Positions 43,307-51,025 of a stretch of DNA of 64,000 bases are shown in pieces (position 1 is the first letter of the stretch; the number at the start of each line of letters is the position of its first letter). The translations under genes were made by a program, and so were the position numbers. The stretch comes from Bog-473 sp963753115 (GTDB lineage: Bacteria; Actinomycetota; Acidimicrobiia; Acidimicrobiales; RAAP-2): NCBI GenBank assembly GCA_963753115.1, contig CAVWBB010000007.1, positions 1-64,000 of the forward strand. The letters are read 5' to 3'. The notes under the pieces are model-generated. The model worked only from the letters and a program-made list of their open reading frames with translations. It was not told where the DNA came from and made no database searches.

Positions 43307-43340
43307 TTAACTTGACAGTTACCTAACTTAGTAGTTAAAT
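43307..43340 (+). promoter_or_regulatory. Promoter and nested palindromes for the ArsR operon
   Basis: -35 TTGACA at 43312-43317, 17-base spacer, -10 TTAAAT at 43335-43340. The same stretch holds TTAACT/AGTTAA (43307-43312 and 43333-43338) around AGTTA-CC-TAACT, nested inverted repeats of the kind ArsR proteins bind. The predicted transcription start (about 43347-43348) falls on the GTG start of the gene, implying leaderless mRNA. Confidence 0.65.
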
Positions 43341-43347
43341 ACAAGGA

Positions 43348-43734
43348 GTGACGACACACCCGCCCGACATGCTCGATGCGGCCTTCGCCGCGCTCGCCGA
43401 CCCCACCCGACGCGCCATCGTGAGCCGGCTCGCTCAGGGAGACGCCACGGTGACCGAGCTGGCCGCCCCTTTCGCCATGTCGCTGCCGGCGGTCTCCAAG
43501 CATCTCAAGGTGCTGGAGCGCAGCGGCCTGATCTCACGGCGGCGCGACGCCCAGTTCCGACCCTGTCATCTTGAGGCCGGCGCGCTCGACGGCGCGCTGG
43601 ACTGGATCACGACGAGCCGGCGGATATGGGACGAGCGCTTCGACAAGCTCGACGGAATGCTGGCAGACCTGCAGGCGGCACCGGACGCGACGGCTGCGCC
43701 AGCCCGGAAGCGAACGAGCCGCTCCCGTGGCTGA
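43348..43734 (+). CDS. ArsR-family regulator, first gene of an ArsR/SRPBCC/DinB-fold operon
   Basis: A 128-residue winged-helix protein: MLDAAFAALADPTRRAIVSRLAQGDATVTELA, recognition helix MSLPAVSKHLKVLERSGLISRRRD and the wing with FRPCHLE. No metal-binding Cys box. The GTG start lies exactly where transcription should begin; alternatively ATG 43369 is used. The gene end overlaps the SRPBCC start by 8 bases. It likely represses its own operon through the palindromes at 43307-43338. Confidence 0.92.
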   Translation: MTTHPPDMLDAAFAALADPTRRAIVSRLAQGDATVTELAAPFAMSLPAVSKHLKVLERSGLISRRRDAQFRPCHLEAGALDGALDWITTSRRIWDERFDKLDGMLADLQAAPDATAAPARKRTSRSRG

Positions 43735-44224
43735 GCACTCCCGCCGGACGGGCGCCTCGGGCGAGCTGCACTTCAGTCGGATCTTCGACGCACCGCGCGA
43801 GCTCGTCTTCCGCTGCATGACCGACCCTGACCATCTCACCCACTTCTGGGGGCCGACAGGCGTGAGTGCACCGCGGGACCGCATCACCCTGGACGCCCGA
43901 CCCGGGGGCGTGTTCGAGACCGTGATGGTCAACGACGCCGACGGAAGTGAGTACCCGACGCGGGCCGTCTTCGACGACGTGCGCGCGCCAGAGCTGCTGG
44001 TCTGGACCGAGGTGCACTCTGGCATGCGCGTGCGCGCCGACTTCGCTTCGCTCGGCCCGCAACGCACCGAGGTCAGGATCCATCAGACCTACGTGCCCGA
44101 AGCGTTCCTGGCCTCCGAAGCGCAGGCCGGTTTTCTCTCCTCGCTCGATCGGTTTGCTGCGTATCTCGCCCGCTTGGACGCGCCGGGCCCGCGGGTCGGA
44201 ACTCAGGGTCAGGAGCCGGCATGA
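43727..44224 (+). CDS. SRPBCC (AHSA1-like) domain protein
   Basis: A 165-residue START-like ligand-binding protein: ELHFSRIFDAPRELVFRCMTDPDHLTHFWGP, VFETVMVNDADGSEYPTRAVF and the C-terminal helix GFLSSLDRFAAYLARL. GTG 43727 overlaps the ArsR stop; the stop overlaps the next gene ATG (ATGA, 44221-44224). It probably binds a hydrophobic ligand and may modulate ArsR. It pairs with the following DinB-fold protein, which in the 17565-18543 locus is fused to an SRPBCC domain. Confidence 0.9.
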   Translation: MAEHSRRTGASGELHFSRIFDAPRELVFRCMTDPDHLTHFWGPTGVSAPRDRITLDARPGGVFETVMVNDADGSEYPTRAVFDDVRAPELLVWTEVHSGMRVRADFASLGPQRTEVRIHQTYVPEAFLASEAQAGFLSSLDRFAAYLARLDAPGPRVGTQGQEPA

Positions 44225-44832
44225 CCTCGGACGTCGCTGAGGAGTACCGGGCCCTGGCCGACCTGTTGGCGTCGGCCGGCCCCGGCGTGTGGGACGAACC
44301 GTCGTTGTGCGAGGGCTGGCGCACCCGCGAGGTCGTGGCACATGTCACCATGCCGGTGCGCTATTCCGGCCCGGCCTTCATGGCAGAGCTCGAAGCCGTC
44401 GGCGGCGACTTCACACGGCTGTCGAACACGGTGGCCGAGCGCGACGGCGCGCTGCCCACGGACACCCTGCTGGCCGATCTCCGTTCGGAGGCACTCCACG
44501 AATGGGAGCCACCGGGTGGCGGCCCGGAGGGTGCGCTAACGCATTGTGTGATCCATTCGCTCGACATCGTGGAGGCGGTGCCCCTGGCGCGTCGGATACC
44601 CGAGGCGCGCATCCTCTCTGTGCTCGCGCTGGTCGCAGCCGAGGGCACGCCGAACCTGTTCGGGGTCGACCTGGCCGGCGTGGAGCTGCGGGCGGACGAC
44701 CTGGACTGGTCCGGCGGATCCGGTGCACTGGTCACCGGTCCTGCGCAGGCGCTCGCTCTCGTGGCATGCGGCCGCCGGCTACCGGCTGGCCGCCTCGACG
44801 GTGCCGCCGCAGCGCGCTTCACGCAACCTTGA
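44221..44832 (+). CDS. Maleylpyruvate isomerase-like / DinB-fold mycothiol-type protein
   Basis: 203 residues of the TIGR03083-like family: LLASAGPGVWDEPSLCEGWRTREVVAHVTMP, with the usual W-T-x-x-x-L-x-x-H motif reading WRTREVVAHV. GALTHCVIHSLDIVEAVPLARRIP follows, with His-rich metal-binding positions, and ALVACGRRLPAGRL. Members act with mycothiol or metals, mostly of unknown substrate. It is the last gene of the ArsR operon, coupled to the SRPBCC gene. Confidence 0.88.
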   Translation: MTSDVAEEYRALADLLASAGPGVWDEPSLCEGWRTREVVAHVTMPVRYSGPAFMAELEAVGGDFTRLSNTVAERDGALPTDTLLADLRSEALHEWEPPGGGPEGALTHCVIHSLDIVEAVPLARRIPEARILSVLALVAAEGTPNLFGVDLAGVELRADDLDWSGGSGALVTGPAQALALVACGRRLPAGRLDGAAAARFTQP

Positions 44833-45354
44833 ACGGCCGAGCCATGCCGAGGTTGATGTCCTGACGCTCCGCCTGGGCATGCTGCAGGTGGTCGTCCAGG
44901 TGGTGGACCTTGACGGCGGATCCTGAAGGCGGAGAGGTCTCCCCGGTGGATCAGGTCGAGACGTCGAGATGGTGGCCGCCGAGCTCTCCTGCCAGCGCCG
45001 CCAGGCCTGGTAGCCACCGTCGAGGTCTCCGGCCTGGCCGAAGCCCAGGTCAACCAGGGATGCCGCGGCGAGGCTGGAGGCGTAACCCTCCGAGCACACC
45101 ACCACCACCGGCTGGTTGTACCCGGTCACCTCGGGCAGGGCATGGCTCCCGTGCAGGTCGAAGCGCCACTCGAGCACGTTGCGCTCCACGATGAGGCCGA
45201 ATCCGAGCTCGCCCTCGGCAGCCCGCTGGGCGGCGGGCCGGATGTCGACCACCAGTCCACCATCGGCCTGCAACCCCTGGAGCTCCTCCGGCTCGACCCG
45301 CCGGATGCGGCTCCGGGCCTGCGCCAGCAGATCGTCGGTGCTCCGGGTGGTCAC
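44779..45354 (-). CDS. Rhodanese-like sulfurtransferase
   Basis: Rhodanese domain protein. The active-site loop is VVVCSEGYASSLAAASL (catalytic Cys), preceded by VVDIRPAAQRAAEGE and followed by LVDLGFGQAGDLDGGYQAWRRW. GTG 45354 overlaps the stop of the upstream cysteine-dioxygenase-like gene (GTGA). The uninterrupted frame runs to 44779, overlapping the convergent gene. A one-base change near 44981 would end it at 44951 with ELGGHHLDVST, a more natural end, so the last ~60 residues are doubtful. It transfers sulfur from thiosulfate or a persulfide. Confidence 0.85.
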   Translation of the reverse strand: MTTRSTDDLLAQARSRIRRVEPEELQGLQADGGLVVDIRPAAQRAAEGELGFGLIVERNVLEWRFDLHGSHALPEVTGYNQPVVVVCSEGYASSLAAASLVDLGFGQAGDLDGGYQAWRRWQESSAATISTSRPDPPGRPLRLQDPPSRSTTWTTTCSMPRRSVRTSTSAWLGRSRLREARCGGTVEAASR

Positions 45355-45968
45355 CGTGACGCGGCTTCGACCCCGGCAAGCCCCTCCAGGAGGTCGACCT
45401 CGGACTCGCCGCAGCCGTCGGCGGCCCACCCCACGCCGCGCACGACCAGCTGGTCACCTTCGACGTCGTAGTACGTCATGGAGGTCAGCGCCGGGCTGTA
45501 CACGTGCAGGCTGAGCGCGAACGCCTCCGATTCGTTGATCACGTCGTGGACGTGCCGCGCCCCGAATCCCAGCGACGCGCCCGCGTGCAACTCCTGGCGG
45601 ACGAGGGTGAGGCGCCCGGTGTCGTCGCGCCACGGGACCGACTCGACGAGGGAACCCTTGATGACGCTCACCGCGCCAATGGAATTGCCGTGGTCATGGA
45701 GCTCCACTTTCCCACCGCTGGGCCACGCGATCAGCCAGGCGTCGAAGTCGGGCGTCCGGGCCATCAACCGCCAGGTGCGGCCCTGCGTATCGAGCGCCCC
45801 TGGCCAGTGGACGACCGGGGCGAGGCGGCTCGCTACCTCCATCGGATTGATGCGCCGCCGGCCCAACGCCGCGGTTGCTCCCGTCGCCAGGCACGAACCG
45901 CCGGTTGCCCCTGGGAGCAGGGGAATCGAGGGCGACAGGCGATCAGCGGTGGCCTGCGGAAGCATCAT
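45351..45968 (-). CDS. Cysteine dioxygenase-like cupin protein
   Basis: About 205 residues of the cysteine dioxygenase type I cupin fold. The iron ligands are the two His in VELHDHGNSIGAVSVIKG and the His in FGARHVHDVINESEAF. A core beta-barrel follows (ALSLHVYSPALTSMTYYDVEG). Cysteine dioxygenase oxidises cysteine to cysteine sulfinate; a thiol-dioxygenase relative is possible. It is coupled to a rhodanese, fitting sulfur metabolism. Two adjacent ATGs (45968, 45965) lie right after the predicted promoter. Confidence 0.85.
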   Translation of the reverse strand: MMLPQATADRLSPSIPLLPGATGGSCLATGATAALGRRRINPMEVASRLAPVVHWPGALDTQGRTWRLMARTPDFDAWLIAWPSGGKVELHDHGNSIGAVSVIKGSLVESVPWRDDTGRLTLVRQELHAGASLGFGARHVHDVINESEAFALSLHVYSPALTSMTYYDVEGDQLVVRGVGWAADGCGESEVDLLEGLAGVEAASR

Positions 45969-45972
45969 GGGG

Positions 45973-46001
45973 ACCCTAGAGCCTAAACCCGACTAAGTCA
46001 A
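45973..46001 (-). promoter_or_regulatory. Promoter for the cysteine dioxygenase-rhodanese operon
   Basis: On the minus strand: -35 TTGACT (45996-46001), 17-base spacer, -10 TAGGGT (45973-45978), then CCCC and ATGATG. Transcription would start at or next to the ATG, so the mRNA is likely leaderless. CCTAAA/TTTAGG inverted repeats (45982-45987 and 46007-46012) flank the -35. Confidence 0.55.
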
Positions 46002-46118
46002 TCGTATTTAGGGTGTTATGGCTCCGTCCCAGGCCGGGGCGGCCGGACCGGACAAGATTGCGCCGATGATTCCCCTCGTCCGAACCGAGCCGGCGTCACG
46101 CCGGGACGGCGCGCCCGC

Positions 46119-48575
46119 ATGAAGGTCATGGGCACCGCGCACGGTGCCGACAAGGTGATGATGCCCCCTCCCGGCGAGGTTGCTCGCACGCCGTGGAGTC
46201 AGCGCGTTCGCTCGCTGCTTCTCGGGCCGCATGGTGGCGGCACGACGCGGCGGCGGGCCTCCGATGCCGTGCGCATCGGCCTCGCCACCGTGCTGCTCGT
46301 GATCTGCGTCCCCTTGGCCCAGGCCAACACCTCGGTCGAGGTCCACGTCACCGAGCTCGTGACGCCCCCGCCCTCCGGCATCCACTGGTTGATCACCGCG
46401 CTCTGGTTCGTGGGGTCGATCGGCGTCATCGTGGGGCTGGTCCTCATCGGCCTGCTGGTGCCGCGGCTGACCGCCGTCCGGCAGATGGGCGTCGCCGGGC
46501 TGGCCGCGCTGGTCGTCTGCCTCCTGCTCGACGCCCTGCTGGGCTCTGCCGCCGGGCGCCCGCCCGCGCCCGACCTCGTCGGCTTCAACCCGCACTTCCC
46601 CATCGTCCAGCTGGCCATCGCCACCGCTGTGGCGCTGGCCGGACTCCCCTACCTCAGCCGACCCATGCACCGGATGGTGATCGGCGCCATTTCGATCTCC
46701 GCGCTGTGCGCCGTCGTGGGCGCCTACGGACTGCCACTCGGCGTCATTGCGGCGATCATCGTCGGTTGGGGCACCGCCGCCGCATGCCACCTCGCCATGG
46801 GAGCGCCAAACGGACTTCCCTCGGCAACGGAGGTGACCGCCGCCGTGCGCGACCTGCAGGTCGAGGTGCACGGGCTCACCTCCACGACGCGGCAGGAGTG
46901 GGGCGTGGCCTCATTCGCCGGTACGGACGCTGATGGGCACACCCTCGAGCTTGCCGTCTACGGGCGCGACGCCAGCGACGCGCAATGGCTCCGCAAGGTA
47001 TGGCGCTTCTGCATCTATCGCGACTCGGGACCGACACTTCTCATCAACCGGCTGCAACAGGTGGAGCACGAGGCGTACCTGACGTTCCTGGCGGCGCACG
47101 CCGGCACCATCGTCCCCGAGATCGTGGCGGCCGGACGATGCGGTCCGGCCCACGATGCCGCCCTCGTCACACGGCTACCCGAAGGGCACCGGCTGGCCGC
47201 GTTGGCGGCGGACGATGTGAGCGACGACGACGTCGATGGCTTCCTCCGTTCGGTCCTCCTGCTGCGCCAGGCCGGAATCTCGCACGGCTCGCTCAGCCCC
47301 GAGACGGTCCTCGTCACGAACGAGGGACCTTTGCTCCGGGACTTCCGGCGTGCCTCGTCCTCAGCCCCGGTGATGCGGACCGACCGCGACCTGGCGGCCG
47401 CCGTCGCCGCCGCCGCCGTGGTGGTGGGCGTCGACCGTACGGTCGCCGCCACCTGTCGCGTCCTCGACACGGAGACGATCCAGGCGGTCCTCACCCGCCT
47501 GCAGCGCTCCACGCTCGACCCCGAGACCGAGCGCATGGCCCGAGCGCAGAAGGGCTTTCTGAAGTCGCTGCGCGAGTCCCTCGCCACCGCCACCGGGGTC
47601 GAGGTCCCGAAGTTGGTGGAGGCCAAGAGGATCAGCTGGCCCAACCTGCTGATGGTCATCGGGAGTCTCGTCGGGCTTTGGCTGATCATCGGCGTGTTGA
47701 CCGAGGCTTCTGGTTCACTCAGCGTGATCCGCGACGCCGCCCTGCCATGGGTGGCAGCCGCCTTCGTCCTGGGACAGCTCCCGGTCGTCACCGGAGCCTG
47801 GGCCCTCACGGGCGCCGTCATCGGGCCGCTGCCGTTCGGTCGTTGCGTCGCCCTGGAGACGTCGAACATGTTCACCTCCTTCGTCGGCGGCGACGCCGCA
47901 GTGTTCGGCGTGCGGGTGCGCTTCTTCCAGCGCCAGGGTCTCGACGCGCCGGCTGCCATCAGCTCGGGGGCGATCGCAGGCACCGCCAGCTGGGTGGTGA
48001 AGGGGCTGCTTTTCATTGTGTGCCTCCCCTTCGCCATCGGCGACTTCCACAAGCCCACGACGACGACTGAGGGCGGGGGGCACGAGAATTTGGTCTGGAT
48101 CGTCCTCATCTGCGTCCTTGCCATCGCCGTGATCCTCGCTGTCGTGACCCTGGTACCCAGGGTCCGGCGGCTGGCGAGGGACAAGGCGATGCCGCACCTG
48201 GTCACGATCTGGAAGGACATCAAAGCCATTGCCGTCGAGCCCCGGAAGATCGCCTACGTCCTCGGGGGTTCGCTGGGAAGCCAGATCCTCATCGCCTTCT
48301 GCCTCGGCGCTTCACTCCACTCGGTCGGGGAGCACGTCAGCTTCGCCACCCTGATCGTCGTGCTGACCCTGGCCGCCATGATCGGGGGCGCGGTGCCGGT
48401 CCCGGGCGGCGCGGGGGTGATCGAGGTCGGGTTGATCGCCGGCCTCACCGCCGCCGGCGTGCCGCAGAATCAGGCCGTGGCGGCCGTCTTCATCGAGCGC
48501 TTCTGCACCGCCTACCTGCCCCCGATCTGGGGCTGGGCGACGTTGGTCTGGCTGCGTCGCAGCGACTACGTCTGA
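46119..48575 (+). CDS. Large membrane protein with flippase-like (LPG synthase TM/UPF0104) domain
   Basis: 818 residues. The N-terminal third has five to six membrane helices (IRIGLATVLLVICVPLAQA, ALWFVGSIGVIVGLVLIGLLV). A soluble central region (about 260-470) includes ALVTRLPEGHRLAALAA and LLLRQAGISHGSLSPETVLV, which look like a degenerate kinase-type lobe (H-G-S-L-x-P-E in place of H-R-D). The C-terminal third (about 510-810) has further helices with the UPF0104/lysylphosphatidylglycerol synthase-like core LTLAAMIGGAVPVPGGAGVIEVG. It may transfer or flip lipid-linked material. The start is ATG 46119. Confidence 0.75.
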   Translation: MKVMGTAHGADKVMMPPPGEVARTPWSQRVRSLLLGPHGGGTTRRRASDAVRIGLATVLLVICVPLAQANTSVEVHVTELVTPPPSGIHWLITALWFVGSIGVIVGLVLIGLLVPRLTAVRQMGVAGLAALVVCLLLDALLGSAAGRPPAPDLVGFNPHFPIVQLAIATAVALAGLPYLSRPMHRMVIGAISISALCAVVGAYGLPLGVIAAIIVGWGTAAACHLAMGAPNGLPSATEVTAAVRDLQVEVHGLTSTTRQEWGVASFAGTDADGHTLELAVYGRDASDAQWLRKVWRFCIYRDSGPTLLINRLQQVEHEAYLTFLAAHAGTIVPEIVAAGRCGPAHDAALVTRLPEGHRLAALAADDVSDDDVDGFLRSVLLLRQAGISHGSLSPETVLVTNEGPLLRDFRRASSSAPVMRTDRDLAAAVAAAAVVVGVDRTVAATCRVLDTETIQAVLTRLQRSTLDPETERMARAQKGFLKSLRESLATATGVEVPKLVEAKRISWPNLLMVIGSLVGLWLIIGVLTEASGSLSVIRDAALPWVAAAFVLGQLPVVTGAWALTGAVIGPLPFGRCVALETSNMFTSFVGGDAAVFGVRVRFFQRQGLDAPAAISSGAIAGTASWVVKGLLFIVCLPFAIGDFHKPTTTTEGGGHENLVWIVLICVLAIAVILAVVTLVPRVRRLARDKAMPHLVTIWKDIKAIAVEPRKIAYVLGGSLGSQILIAFCLGASLHSVGEHVSFATLIVVLTLAAMIGGAVPVPGGAGVIEVGLIAGLTAAGVPQNQAVAAVFIERFCTAYLPPIWGWATLVWLRRSDYV

Positions 48576-48962
48576 GCATCGCCGTCAGGCGTGCTGTGGT
48601 GGCGACAGTACGTGGGGTCAGCTCGTCCAGTCGTCGGTGGCGAGGGTGCTCGTGGCCGCACCGGTGCCACCGCCGGTCGCCGTGATACCAGTCAGGGAGG
48701 GCATGGAGAAGAACGTGTTCGCACAGGCGAGTGGTGCGGCCAGGCTCATCGATGCGGCGTCGCTCAAGGTCACCGTGAGCGGGTTGTTGGCCTTCCCGCA
48801 CGGGGGACTGACGACAGATCCAAACTCTCGTGCTCACGAAGCGGCGCGTCGCGGCGCGCAGAGTTGCGGCACGCCGAGGATTGCTCGGGCGGTTATCGAC
48901 GCCCCGCCTGACCTCGGGTCAGTGCGGCCGACAACTCCAGAGTGACCGACGTCGGCGTCCTG
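48576..48962. other. Gene-poor stretch with a coding-like remnant
   Basis: No complete gene found. On the minus strand, 48842 down to the stop at 48618 is an open frame with strongly G/C-biased third codon positions (around VTLSDAASMSLAAPLACANT and ATGGGTGAATSTLATDDWTS), typical of real coding sequence here. It has no good start codon and begins right after a stop, so it may be the tail of a decayed or frameshifted gene. The rest shows nothing recognisable. Confidence 0.35.
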
Positions 48963-50165
48963 CTAGGCGGCGAACGGTACCTTCATCGCCTCGGCGAGGT
49001 TGCCGCCCATCACCTTTGCCATGTCGTTGTGCGACAAGCCCGCGAGCTCGTTCACGTAGGACAGCGGTTCGGACATACCCTCAATGTGCGGGTAGTCGGA
49101 ACCGAAGACGACGCGGTCGACGCCGACCAAGTTGATGAGGCCGCGCGGGTCTTCCTCGTGGAACGGGTGGATCCAGATGTTGCGCTTCAACACCATGAGG
49201 GGATCCTCGTCGTAGAGGGCAGGTTCGTGGGCATAGGACTGTCCGATTGCCTCGATGAACGGCCGCACCCAGCCGGAGCCGTTCTCCACCGGCAGCATGC
49301 GCAACGTCGGGAAGCGCGACAGCAGGCCGTGCCCGATGAGCGAGGCGACGGTGTCGAAAATGCCACGGCCCTGCGTGTGCATGATGTTGATGAAGGCCGT
49401 CTGACCGGCGAACGGCAGGTGCTCACCGTCAGGCTTGCCTTCCCATTGGTTGTAGTACTTGGTGAGCCCGTCGTCGGACGCGTGCAGGCCGACGGTGATG
49501 TCGAGCTCGGTGACGCGCTGCCAGAAGGGATCGAACTCGGGCAACGCGAATGACCGTGTCCCCTCGAAACCGGGCACCGGTGCCGGCCGGATCAAAATGA
49601 TTTTGGCACCCCGCTCGTAGACCCACTCGAGCTCCTTGATGGCCTCGCTCACGATCGGCAACGTGATCACGGGCGTCGGGAAGATGCGGCCCTCATAGTT
49701 GAAGGTCCAGTGCTCGTGCATCCACTGGTTCAGCGCGTGCACCACGACGTGCGTCGCCCTCGGGTCCGAGGCCAGCCGCTCCTCGAGGAGACTGGCCAGC
49801 GTTGGCCACATGAGCGCCCGGTCGATGCCGAGCTCGTCCATGAGAGCGAGACGGGGCTCCGGCGAGAAGAAGGCCTCTGGCGAGCGGATGGGATCTCCCA
49901 TCAGTTCCCGCCGGGTCTTGCCCTCGGGGTTGCCGTGCTTGAAGAGCTCTTCGGACGCTCCCGGCCGTCCCACCACGTTGAAGGTGGGATTGGGGATGTA
50001 CTCGGAGATGACGTTGCGCACAGCGATCTTCGTCCGCCCGTTGACCTCGACATACTTGATCAGCCCGGAGTACTCGGGTGGGAGGAACTTCGTGAAGGCA
50101 TCCGTCTTCTCGTACATGTGGTTGTCGGCGTCGAAGACAGGAAAGTCGACAATGGGCTTTGGCAT
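48963..50165 (-). CDS. Metal-dependent amidohydrolase/decarboxylase-like TIM-barrel protein (Amidohydrolase_2)
   Basis: 400 residues. N-terminal metal motif variant PVFDADNHMYEKTDAFTKFL, then WPTLASLLEERLASDP, ITVGLHASDDGL and the C-terminal VVFGSDYPHIEGMSEP, the same layout as the protein at 14898-16082. A strong GGAGG precedes ATG 50165; frame upstream of it is not protein-like. Probable decarboxylase or hydrolase of unknown substrate. It is divergent from the shikimate-kinase-like gene. Confidence 0.88.
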   Translation of the reverse strand: MPKPIVDFPVFDADNHMYEKTDAFTKFLPPEYSGLIKYVEVNGRTKIAVRNVISEYIPNPTFNVVGRPGASEELFKHGNPEGKTRRELMGDPIRSPEAFFSPEPRLALMDELGIDRALMWPTLASLLEERLASDPRATHVVVHALNQWMHEHWTFNYEGRIFPTPVITLPIVSEAIKELEWVYERGAKIILIRPAPVPGFEGTRSFALPEFDPFWQRVTELDITVGLHASDDGLTKYYNQWEGKPDGEHLPFAGQTAFINIMHTQGRGIFDTVASLIGHGLLSRFPTLRMLPVENGSGWVRPFIEAIGQSYAHEPALYDEDPLMVLKRNIWIHPFHEEDPRGLINLVGVDRVVFGSDYPHIEGMSEPLSYVNELAGLSHNDMAKVMGGNLAEAMKVPFAA

Positions 50166-50390
50166 GACCACCTCCGGGAGGACGGACCCGCTTCGCCGTC
50201 GCGTCAGACGCGGCGGGCGGCGTGTTTTCAACTTCGACGTCAATATTACGGGATGGACGACTCCGGGGCCTAATCCGGCTGCTCGGTCCGCCTGGCGCGG
50301 GATTTCGGGGCTCTGCAAAGCTTTGCGTACCGTGCTGAATGTTGGCGGCCTTGGGTCCAGCCGTGCCCGCCAGACGTCACCGGTCAGCCC

Positions 50391-50906
50391 ATGAAGCAGG
50401 TGGTCCTTGTGGGCCTCATGGGAGCCGGGAAATCGACAGTTGGCGCACTCGTCGCGCCGCGTACCGGACGCGAATTCGTCGACGTCGACGTCGTCATCGC
50501 AAGAGAGACGGGTAAGACCGTGCGCGAATTGTGGGAGGAGGGCGGCGAGGCCGCCTACCGCCAGCTCGAATCAGACGCCGTGCTGCGGGTACTCCGGAGC
50601 CCAACTCCGTCCGTGCTGGCCGCGCCAGCTGGCGTGATCCTCGATCCCGTCGTGCGTATGGCGCTCGCCGACTGCGTCGTCGTGTGGCTCCGGACCGACC
50701 CGGCCACGTTGGCCGGACGGGTCCGACCCGGCGACCATCGTCCGCTCCTCGGCGACACGCCAGCCGAGACCTTGGTCGCCATGGCTGAGGCTCGGTCCGA
50801 CCTGTACCAGCAGGTGGCAACCGCCGTGATCGATACGGACGACCTCGGCCCGCACGCTGTCGCTGACGTCGTTGTCGGGCTGCTGGCGAAGAGCCCCGAC
50901 GCCTGA
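50391..50906 (+). CDS. Shikimate kinase-like P-loop protein with degenerate substrate motif
   Basis: 171 residues. Walker A LVGLMGAGKSTVGALVA, then VDVDVVIARETGKTVRELWEEGGEAAYRQLESDAV, matching AroK up to and including the R-x-x-E segment. The G-G-G motif that binds shikimate in AroK is replaced by LAAPAGVILDP. The lid region RPGDHRPLLG is present. The kinase fold is clear; whether it phosphorylates shikimate is doubtful. No other aromatic-pathway gene is nearby. Alternatives are a gluconate-kinase-like or an orphan kinase. Confidence 0.75.
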   Translation: MKQVVLVGLMGAGKSTVGALVAPRTGREFVDVDVVIARETGKTVRELWEEGGEAAYRQLESDAVLRVLRSPTPSVLAAPAGVILDPVVRMALADCVVVWLRTDPATLAGRVRPGDHRPLLGDTPAETLVAMAEARSDLYQQVATAVIDTDDLGPHAVADVVVGLLAKSPDA

Positions 50907-51025
50907 TCAACCGAACAAGGAGTGTCCATCAACCCAATAGGGAAAGACGCTGCTTCGGCCTCAGAAGAACACAGCGCGCGAGGCCGAACGCCTCGTCGGC
51001 ATCTGGAACTGCGCCCGACCCGCCG

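Noticed and set aside
48591..48945. Short plus-strand open frames in the large intergenic gap
   Set aside because: No ribosome site, no domain, atypical third-base bias; the minus-strand fragment has the better coding pattern.
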